11,155 bases of DNA, taken from Acidimicrobiia bacterium (GTDB lineage: Bacteria; Actinomycetota; Acidimicrobiia; Acidimicrobiales; Acidimicrobilacustridaceae). Where the stretch lies: positions 5,616 through 16,770 of the forward strand of contig JAEMTX010000019.1 in the NCBI GenBank assembly GCA_016462055.1, written 5' to 3'. The position numbers and the translations under genes are program-made. The notes below the pieces were generated by a model. It was not told the origin of the DNA. It saw only the letters and a program-made list of their open reading frames with translations, and ran no database searches. Of the stretch, positions 5,674 to 11,155 are shown piece by piece; position 1 is the first letter of the stretch; the number at the start of each line of letters is the position of its first letter.

Positions 5674-7893
5674 ATGTCGAATGCTCTGTATCGAATTGGT
5701 CGCGTCTGTACTCGGCGACGGTGGCGTGTCCTGTTTGCGTGGGTCGCAATCGTCGTTGCGCTTGTCGTCGTTGGCCAAGTTGCGGGCGGACAGTTCGTGG
5801 ATCGCCTTCAGATTCCAGGGGTTGAATCACAAAAAGCTACGGATCTCCTCCTCGAAACATTTCCGTCCCAAGCGGGCGGATCGATGCAAGTTGTGTTCCA
5901 CGTTCCGAACGGAACCATTTCCGATGGACCCGCTGCGGCAGCGGTTGCAGCGTCCCTTGACGCCATGGCCACTCTGCCCCACGTTGTGCAACCGGCTCCC
6001 GCTCTTGTAAAGCGAGTTTCTAACGATGGCACGACTGTCCTAGCAACTGTTCAATTTGACGATGAAGTTCGCGCGTTGCCTCGATCGGTGTATTACGAGG
6101 TCGTTGCTACGACGGAAGTCGCGACAGACGCTGGTGTTCAAGTTGAGTTCGGTGGTCAGTTTCCGCAACTTATGGAACAGCCGAGCCTCGGTGGAACCGA
6201 AGGAATCGGCCTACTTGCGGCAATGGTGATTCTGTTGTTCGCCTTCGGATCAGTTATCGCGATGGGCCTCCCGATTGGCACCGCCCTCTTCGGTTTAGGC
6301 GCGGGCATTGCAGCGATTACCTGTTTGTCGGCGTTTGTCGAGATGCCGTCAACATCAGAGATGCTTGCGTCGATGATTGGACTTGGGGTTGGCATTGATT
6401 ACGCCCTCTTCATCATCACCCGACATCGGGCAGGGCTTCACCGCGGCCTCACGGTGGAAGACGCCTCTGGCCGTTCGATCGCTACTGCAGGCCAAGCAGT
6501 GCTCATTGCGGGTGGAACTGTTGTTATCGCGATTTGTGGTCTGGCTGTTGCCGGCATTCCGATGATCACGTTCATGGGAATTGGTGCGGCGATCGTGGTG
6601 GCCGTGATGGTGACGTCATCACTCACACTCCTTCCGGCGCTCATGGGATTTGCCGGACACAACATCGATCGATTTGGTCTTCCAGGGACAAAGCGTGTCA
6701 GCGAAGGTTCGACGACAAACGTTGAGGGTGAATACCAAGGTTGGGCGCGTTGGGCTCAACATGTTTCGCGTCATCCCGTGGTGTATCTATTCGTCGGTCT
6801 TGCTTTCATGCTTACGTTGGCTGCGCCGATACTTGATTTGCGGCTCGGTCAGACAGATTCAAGTCAAAGTCCCACATCGTCGACGTTGCGGCGCAGTTAT
6901 GACCTGCTCGCTGAAGGGTTTGGGCCTGGTTTCAATGGTCCATTTGTGCTCGCTGTCAACCTTGAAGGAGCAACCCTTTCGCCTGAAAAGGTTGTCGAGC
7001 AACTGAGTGCTGCGCTCATCGCTGATCCAGATGTAGCCGAAATCGCACGTGCAGCCGTCGGTCCCGATGGCAAAGCGGCAGTCATTCAGGTCATTCCAAA
7101 GAGCGCCCCGCAGGACAAGGAGACCAGTGAACTTATTGCTCGGCTTCGGTCTTCGGTTCTCCCGGATGCTGTGGCCGTAACTGGCGGCACGGTCTACGTC
7201 GGTGGGCAAACTGCGACATTCATTGATCTCAGTGACCGTGTTGCTGATCGTCTGCCACTTTTCATCGGTTGTGTTGTCGGGCTTTCGTTTCTGTTGCTGA
7301 TGATTGTCTTTCGCTCAATTCTTGTTCCGTTGAAAGCGGCGATCATGAATCTGCTCTCAATTGGCGCCGCCTATGGCGTCATCGTGGCTGTCTTCCAGTG
7401 GGGCTGGGGAGCAGAACTTTTTGGTGTGTATCAATCGTTGCCAATCGTGAGTTTTATTCCGATGTTTATGTTTGCAATCCTCTTCGGGTTGTCGATGGAC
7501 TATGAGGTCTTCATCCTCAGTCGTATCCGTGAGGAGTACAACCATTCGGGCGATAACACCGAATCGGTCATCGTCGGAATTACAGCAACGGCTCGGGTCA
7601 TTACGTCGGCGGCACTGATCATGATCTCGGTGTTCATCAGTTTCGTGTTCGGCGGAGAACCGACCATCAAGATGATGGGGCTTGGCCTGGCGACTGCAGT
7701 ATTCGTTGATGCAACAATCATTCGAATGGTGCTGGTGCCGGCTTCGATGCGTCTCATGGGCAACGCCAACTGGTGGCTTCCAAATTTCCTTGATCGCATC
7801 ATCCCCAATCTCGACATTGAGGGTGAAAGTCGATTGCCGGAAGCGGAGTACGAAACTTCAGATCACCGCACCGAAGAGTCTGTTTCGAACTAG
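5674..7893 (+). CDS. MmpL/RND-family membrane transporter
   Basis: A proton-driven exporter of the MMPL branch of the RND superfamily, whose characterised members move lipids or hydrophobic compounds across the inner membrane. TM1 lies at about 18-40, a large extracytoplasmic domain at 41-170, a block of five helices at about 175-330, TM7 at about 368-390, a second extracytoplasmic domain to about 525, and a second helix block at about 528-700. The paired Asp-Tyr residues of the proton relay are intact: G-I-D242-Y243 in TM4 and S-M-D609-Y610 in TM10. The 739 residues make a complete two-repeat transporter without the long C-terminal tail of MmpL3; the tail is short, acidic and cytosolic. The ATG at 5674 starts the conserved-looking M-S-x-A-L-Y-R-I-G segment; a GTG at 5650 would add 8 residues. 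It lies downstream of the thioesterase on the same strand. A lipid or sulfated-lipid cargo is inference. No mmpS-like partner is seen. Confidence 0.93.
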   Translation: MSNALYRIGRVCTRRRWRVLFAWVAIVVALVVVGQVAGGQFVDRLQIPGVESQKATDLLLETFPSQAGGSMQVVFHVPNGTISDGPAAAAVAASLDAMATLPHVVQPAPALVKRVSNDGTTVLATVQFDDEVRALPRSVYYEVVATTEVATDAGVQVEFGGQFPQLMEQPSLGGTEGIGLLAAMVILLFAFGSVIAMGLPIGTALFGLGAGIAAITCLSAFVEMPSTSEMLASMIGLGVGIDYALFIITRHRAGLHRGLTVEDASGRSIATAGQAVLIAGGTVVIAICGLAVAGIPMITFMGIGAAIVVAVMVTSSLTLLPALMGFAGHNIDRFGLPGTKRVSEGSTTNVEGEYQGWARWAQHVSRHPVVYLFVGLAFMLTLAAPILDLRLGQTDSSQSPTSSTLRRSYDLLAEGFGPGFNGPFVLAVNLEGATLSPEKVVEQLSAALIADPDVAEIARAAVGPDGKAAVIQVIPKSAPQDKETSELIARLRSSVLPDAVAVTGGTVYVGGQTATFIDLSDRVADRLPLFIGCVVGLSFLLLMIVFRSILVPLKAAIMNLLSIGAAYGVIVAVFQWGWGAELFGVYQSLPIVSFIPMFMFAILFGLSMDYEVFILSRIREEYNHSGDNTESVIVGITATARVITSAALIMISVFISFVFGGEPTIKMMGLGLATAVFVDATIIRMVLVPASMRLMGNANWWLPNFLDRIIPNLDIEGESRLPEAEYETSDHRTEESVSN

Positions 7894-7957
7894 GCGAGGT
7901 TCAAGCTGCCGTATCGACAGTTCCAATTTTACTCTTCGCTCAAGATGTTGTTTTGGT

Positions 7958-8755
7958 TTAGAGGTCGTAGTCAACGACCACAGGAGCATGATCACTCCAG
8001 CGCGTGTCGTACGAGGGCGCTCGATCGACGCGAGCGTTACTTGTCAGCTTTGCGAGTTGAGGGTTGACGATCTGGTAGTCGATCCGCCAGCCAGCGTCGT
8101 TATCGAAAGCTTTACCGCGGTAGGACCACCACGAATAGGGGCCGGCAACATCGGGATAGGAGGATCGAACCACATCGACCCAACCGAGTTCATCGAACCA
8201 AGTGTCGAAGAACGCCTGTTCCTCGGGTAGGAAACCGGCGCAACCGATGTTGCCCTTCCAGTTTTTGAGGTCGGCTTCACGGTGGGCGACATTGAGATCG
8301 CCAGTAAAGACAACGTGACGGCCATCGGCGCGAAGTTCGGTGAGCCGCTCGGTGGCCGCGTCGAACCAGGCCAGCTTCTCTTTCATCTTTATCGGAGATG
8401 TTTCGTCGCCCGTGTGGGCATATGCCGAGATCACCGTGAATGCTTTGCGCTTCCCGGTTTTGATGTCGGCTTCGATCCATCGGCCTTTGTCGGCGAAGGA
8501 AACGGAATGTTCGCCGCTGCGGGAATCGGTGATCGGAAGTCGGCTGGCCACAGCAACACCGGCTCGGCCTTTGACCGAGCATTCCGCGTGCACGATGTTC
8601 CAGCCCTCTCCCATCAGGTCGGCGACGAGCTCATCGGGTGCCCGAACTTCTTGGAGAGTGACGACATCGGGTTGGCTCTCGGCCAGCCAGTCATGCATGC
8701 CCTTGCGGGTGGCGGCTCGGAGGCCATTGACGTTGACAGTTGCGATTCTCAGCAC
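7958..8755 (-). CDS. xth: Exodeoxyribonuclease III (Xth family AP endonuclease)
   Basis: An endonuclease/exonuclease/phosphatase-fold enzyme of base-excision repair. It cuts DNA at abasic sites and has 3'-to-5' exonuclease activity on double-stranded DNA. The full set of family residues is visible in 265 residues: N8 in N-x-N-G, E36 in L-Q-E, Y112 in A-Y, D153 and N155 in G-D-L-N, D226 in G-W-R-I-D-Y, and D255-H256 in W-S-D-H. These correspond to N7, E34, Y109, D151, N153, D229, D258 and H259 of the E. coli enzyme. Length is normal for the family. The start is a GTG at 8755. On the minus strand CACGAT ends 6 bases before it, a near match to the leaderless -10 pattern. It is convergent with the transporter gene (64-base gap) and divergent from the small lipoprotein gene. 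It is a housekeeping gene with no evident link to the lipid genes. Confidence 0.96.
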   Translation of the reverse strand: MLRIATVNVNGLRAATRKGMHDWLAESQPDVVTLQEVRAPDELVADLMGEGWNIVHAECSVKGRAGVAVASRLPITDSRSGEHSVSFADKGRWIEADIKTGKRKAFTVISAYAHTGDETSPIKMKEKLAWFDAATERLTELRADGRHVVFTGDLNVAHREADLKNWKGNIGCAGFLPEEQAFFDTWFDELGWVDVVRSSYPDVAGPYSWWSYRGKAFDNDAGWRIDYQIVNPQLAKLTSNARVDRAPSYDTRWSDHAPVVVDYDL

Positions 8756-8803
8756 CCGCCGATCGTGTCACGTTCTGAGTTCGGACTGGTGCGTCCCGGT
8801 CGC

Positions 8804-8809
8804 TAGTCT
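8804..8809 (+). promoter_or_regulatory. Candidate -10 box, leaderless start of the lipoprotein gene
   Basis: TAGTCT fits TANNNT and ends exactly 6 bases before the ATG at 8816, so the transcript would begin at the start codon. There is no Shine-Dalgarno sequence. A weak -35-like TTCGGA lies at 8780-8785 with an 18-base spacer. An out-of-frame ATG at 8811 lies inside the predicted untranscribed spacer. Confidence 0.4.
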
Positions 8810-8815
8810 CATGGC

Positions 8816-9019
8816 ATGACTTCACGTGGAATCAAGGTGTTCGTCGCAGCCCTGGCCCTGAGTGCTGCTGTTGTGGCTGGCTGCTCCGGTTCGAAGAAGC
8901 ATCAGACCCCGGTTACTGGCTCAATTCCGCCGGTAACGATGGCAACGACGACCACAACTGTTGGATCGGGTTCAACCACCACGGTGATGGGCACGATGTC
9001 AGGTATGTCGGGTTACTGA
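8816..9019 (+). CDS. Small secreted lipoprotein of unknown function
   Basis: The 67-residue protein begins with a classic lipoprotein signal: T-S-R-G-I-K positive start, hydrophobic stretch 8-20, and lipobox V20-A-G-C23. Lipidation at Cys23 would anchor the mature 45-residue chain on the outer face of the membrane. The mature part has a short Ser-Gly-Lys-Lys start, two Pro-containing segments, then a low-complexity run rich in Thr, Ser, Gly and Met with two short Thr runs, and ends G-M-S-G-Y. No known domain can be recognised and the Thr-rich tail is probably disordered. It is divergent from the exonuclease gene and 90 bases upstream of the monooxygenase on the same strand. The clear signal peptide and a plausible promoter support a real gene despite its size; function is not known. 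Confidence 0.75.
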   Translation: MTSRGIKVFVAALALSAAVVAGCSGSKKHQTPVTGSIPPVTMATTTTTVGSGSTTTVMGTMSGMSGY

Positions 9020-9042
9020 CCACCGCGGCAAAGTACGTCGTC

Positions 9043-9060
9043 GGCTGGGGCTTCCCAGTC
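9043..9060 (+). terminator. Hairpin after the lipoprotein gene (possible terminator)
   Basis: A 7-pair stem (9043-9049 with 9054-9060, one G-T wobble) closes a GCTT tetraloop 24 bases after the lipoprotein stop. No T-run follows, so it would be an imperfect intrinsic terminator or a leader structure of the monooxygenase gene. Confidence 0.35.
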
Positions 9061-9093
9061 TCCCTAACTGAATGTGGCGTCGGTCACGCCGAT

Positions 9094-9100
9094 GAGGAAG
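9094..9100 (+). promoter_or_regulatory. Ribosome binding site deciding the monooxygenase start
   Basis: GAGGAAG ends 9 bases before the ATG at 9110. This favours 9110 over the in-frame GTG at 9074 and the ATG at 9092, neither of which has such a sequence at suitable distance. Confidence 0.6.
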
Positions 9101-9109
9101 AGTGTCGCC

Positions 9110-11056
9110 ATGGCGACAGACCGCAATCCTCACGCTGGCATTCCGTTTCTCGATGACGATGCGGCCATCGTCGCTGCGCTTGAAGAGGTTTGTATCCCGG
9201 CGTTGATGTGCTCGTTGGTGCATATGACCGGCGATCCCTCTTGGATCCGAGGAGACACGCGTCCTCTTTTCGCGATGCTGAATAACTATGAGAGCGGATT
9301 GACGGTCGAGGAACAGGCCGAGGTTCGCAAACTCGCAGTTCCTGTCATTGCGCAGTGGCGTGATGCGGGTTGCCCTGAACCAGTGGTTCCTTCGCTAAAA
9401 CTCGTGAAAGAACTCATGGATTTCATGGCTGCTGCGCCAGTGGATCCCGCTGTCGTCGAAATGTTTGCTGATGATCTTCATTTTGATGGCGCCGATAGCG
9501 GCGCGATCACGTGGAAAGACGAAGTCCCGTCCGATGTCCGCGACGCGTTCCATGTCGTCGTGATTGGGTGTGGCGAGTCGGGACTGTTGACGGGGATTCG
9601 TCTTGATCAGGCCGGCATTCCCTACACAATTATCGAGAAGACCGATGGCCCCGGTGGCACTTGGCGCGATAACCGTTACCCAGGTGCGCGCGTCGATATC
9701 GGCAGTCACTTCTACTGTTACTCCTTTGAGCCATCAGATCATTGGAGCGAGTACTTCTGTCGGCAGCCGGAACTTCGCGGCTACTTCGAACGCGTCATGC
9801 GTAAGTACAACGTCGATGAAAAGTGTCGATTCAATACCGAAGTGGTCAAAGCGGTGTGGAACGAGGAATCGTCAACATGGTCAGTTGAGGTTCGCACTCC
9901 CGATGGCGCCACCGACGTCATCATCGCAAACGTGATCGTGAGTGGAACCGGTGCCTTAAATGCCCCTCGAATGCCCGACATTCCTGGCATGGAAGATTTT
10001 AAGGGGCCGTCGTTCCACTCGGCGCGTTGGCCGGAGGATCTTGATCTTGCCGGAAAACGAGTTGCTCAGGTTGGTGCGGGAGCAAGTGGTTTCCAAATCG
10101 CTCCCACCATCGCCGATGAGGTTGAGCATCTCGATATTTTCCAACGCACTGCGCAATGGATGTTCCCGAATATGAACTATCACCGCGAGGTTCCCTCGGG
10201 CGATGCGTGGGCGATGCGTCATCTTCCGTTTTACGCACGATGGTTCCGATTCTTGATGTTCTATCCAGCATCCGGTCTCAGCATCGAGGGATCACGAGTC
10301 GATCCAACCTGGCATGACCCTGAAGGCAGATCGATAAGCCAGGCGAGTTTTGAGCGGCGCAGCATTTTTGAAGGATGGATCACAAGTCATCTTGAAGGTC
10401 ACCCTGATCTGATCGAAAAATCCATGCCGCATTACCCGCCTTCTGCCAAGCGCATGCTGCAGGACAATGGGTCGTGGCTGAAATGCTTGGTGAAGCCGAA
10501 TGTGGAACTCATTCGCATTGGCATTGAACGTGTGACCGCCGAGGGAGTTGTCACCGAAGACGGTGAAGTTCATCAGGCCGACGTCATCATTTATGCGACC
10601 GGGTTTCGTCACAACGATTACTTGTTCCCCATGACGATTATCGGTCGAGATGGAATTGCGCTTCGCGAACAGTTTGGCGAAGAGCCCACTGCCTATCTCG
10701 GAATCTCAATTCCGAACTTCCCGAATCTCTTCTGTCTCTACGGTCCCGGAACAAATCTGGCCCATGGCGCAAGCTTGATTTTCCAATCGGAATGTCAGGT
10801 GAATTACGTGATGAGCGCGATTCACGAACTACTGACCACTGGCAAACGGGCCATGGAGCCAAAGGTTGAAGTTCATGACAAGTACGTCGCCACGTACGAA
10901 TCAGAAATTAGTCAGATGGTGTGGGCTCATGAAACGGTGAAGTTCTCCCATTTTAAGAACAAAGACGGCAAGATCTACACCCTCTCGCCATGGCCAATTC
11001 CCGACTATTGGGCGTGGACCCGCGGCGTTAACTCCGACGAGTACGACTTTGTCTGA
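9110..11056 (+). CDS. Type I Baeyer-Villiger monooxygenase with HAPMO-like N-terminal extension
   Basis: A flavin- and NADPH-dependent monooxygenase that inserts oxygen next to a ketone to give an ester or lactone. The FAD-binding motif G153-C-G-E-S-G158 follows a conserved-looking beta strand. G-T-W-R-D-N-R-Y-P-G is the usual segment after it. F297-K-G-P-S-F-H-S-A-R-W-P308 matches the Baeyer-Villiger fingerprint FxGxxxHxxxWP exactly, and G322-A-G-A-S-G327 is the NADPH-binding motif. A later Y-A-T-G-F motif is also present. About 145 residues precede the flavin domain, with a helical N-x-E-S-G-L segment. This extension and the total of 648 residues resemble 4-hydroxyacetophenone monooxygenase (about 640). 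No signal peptide, so cytosolic. Substrates in this group range from aryl ketones to long-chain and cyclic ketones, so the substrate is not fixed by sequence. It stands alone on its strand between the lipoprotein and a possible terminator. The start is set by GAGGAAG. Confidence 0.94.
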   Translation: MATDRNPHAGIPFLDDDAAIVAALEEVCIPALMCSLVHMTGDPSWIRGDTRPLFAMLNNYESGLTVEEQAEVRKLAVPVIAQWRDAGCPEPVVPSLKLVKELMDFMAAAPVDPAVVEMFADDLHFDGADSGAITWKDEVPSDVRDAFHVVVIGCGESGLLTGIRLDQAGIPYTIIEKTDGPGGTWRDNRYPGARVDIGSHFYCYSFEPSDHWSEYFCRQPELRGYFERVMRKYNVDEKCRFNTEVVKAVWNEESSTWSVEVRTPDGATDVIIANVIVSGTGALNAPRMPDIPGMEDFKGPSFHSARWPEDLDLAGKRVAQVGAGASGFQIAPTIADEVEHLDIFQRTAQWMFPNMNYHREVPSGDAWAMRHLPFYARWFRFLMFYPASGLSIEGSRVDPTWHDPEGRSISQASFERRSIFEGWITSHLEGHPDLIEKSMPHYPPSAKRMLQDNGSWLKCLVKPNVELIRIGIERVTAEGVVTEDGEVHQADVIIYATGFRHNDYLFPMTIIGRDGIALREQFGEEPTAYLGISIPNFPNLFCLYGPGTNLAHGASLIFQSECQVNYVMSAIHELLTTGKRAMEPKVEVHDKYVATYESEISQMVWAHETVKFSHFKNKDGKIYTLSPWPIPDYWAWTRGVNSDEYDFV

Positions 11057-11155
11057 TTCGAAGCTTTCTTTCGGCTCGACGAACGAGTCGCTCTTTCTCC
11101 GAGGTCCACGGCTTCGGCGTCGTGAACTCGGAACGATCTTGCGAGTAGGCCGCCA
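11049..11155 (+). CDS. Possible start of a further gene, cut by window edge
   Basis: A TTG at 11049 overlaps the monooxygenase stop by 8 bases and opens a frame that stays open for 35 codons to the window end, reading M-S-D-S-K-L-S-F-G at the start and then an Arg- and Leu-rich segment. The opening has the look of a natural N-terminus and codon third positions are near those of the neighbours. The stretch is short, the start codon is rare, and no family can be recognised. It conflicts with the terminator reading of the hairpin at 11072-11090. Confidence 0.25.
   Translation, partial: MSDSKLSFGSTNESLFLRGPRLRRRELGTILRVGR
11072..11097 (+). terminator. Candidate terminator after the monooxygenase gene
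   Basis: A 7-pair stem (CGGCTCG at 11072-11078 with CGAGTCG at 11084-11090, one G-T wobble) with a 5-base loop lies 15 bases after the stop. It is followed by a pyrimidine-rich CTCTTTC. The tail is T-poor for a strong intrinsic terminator, and the region may instead be coding. Confidence 0.4.

Noticed and set aside
7933..7950. Possible hairpin between the transporter and exonuclease genes
   Set aside because: Only four A/T-rich pairs (TCTT with AAGA) around a 5-base loop. Too weak to call a terminator, although a short T-rich stretch follows.
8282..8806. 174-residue open frame on the plus strand
   Set aside because: It is antisense to exodeoxyribonuclease III, which has every catalytic residue in the minus-strand frame.
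1..11155. Defence system, CRISPR, phage or mobile element
   Set aside because: No repeat arrays, transposase or integrase motifs, terminal inverted repeats, tRNA or attachment-like sites were seen. All sizeable genes belong to metabolic, transport or repair families.

Overview
The window looks like an ordinary metabolic stretch of a chromosome from a mid-GC actinobacterium. GC is roughly 57% by eye, there are many GTG starts, -10 boxes look like TANNNT, and the genes include an MmpL-type transporter, an AtsA-type arylsulfatase and a 4-hydroxyacetophenone-monooxygenase-like Baeyer-Villiger enzyme. An uncultured Acidimicrobiia-like lineage would fit, but that is inference. I see no rRNA, tRNA, CRISPR array, insertion sequence, phage gene or integrase. 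No stretch over 300 bases lacks a gene; intergenic gaps are all under 100 bases.

Layout. Positions 1-576 (minus) hold the N-terminal three quarters of an NAD-type short-chain dehydrogenase, cut by the window edge. A 60-base divergent gap with a perfect 12-base palindrome separates it from a plus-strand group. That group is an alkylsulfatase-like metallo-beta-lactamase protein (637-2346), a formylglycine-type arylsulfatase (2343-4676, GTGA overlap), a double-hotdog acyl-CoA thioesterase-like protein (4772-5581) and an MmpL/RND exporter (5674-7893). Exodeoxyribonuclease III (7958-8755, minus) converges on the exporter after a 64-base gap in which I see no convincing terminator. Divergent from it is a 67-residue lipoprotein (8816-9019), then a Baeyer-Villiger monooxygenase (9110-11056). 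The last 107 bases may hold the start of another protein or a terminator.

How the genes may work together (inference). The two sulfatase-family proteins are translationally coupled. They sit with a thioesterase and a lipid-type exporter, while an SDR and a Baeyer-Villiger enzyme flank the set. This suggests handling of sulfated or oxygenated lipids or steroid-like molecules: removal of a sulfate ester, oxidation, CoA-ester hydrolysis and export. The first protein has lost several canonical metal ligands of type III alkylsulfatases, so it may not be a sulfatase.

Regulation. Three starts (637, 4772, 8816) each have a TANNNT box ending exactly six bases upstream, and the exonuclease start has a near match at the same distance. 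This is the geometry of leaderless actinobacterial transcripts. The SDR and the monooxygenase instead have Shine-Dalgarno-like sequences. I did not find a convincing undescribed defence or mobile system. The points most worth following are the altered metallo-beta-lactamase active site, the coupled sulfatase pair and the leaderless-start pattern.
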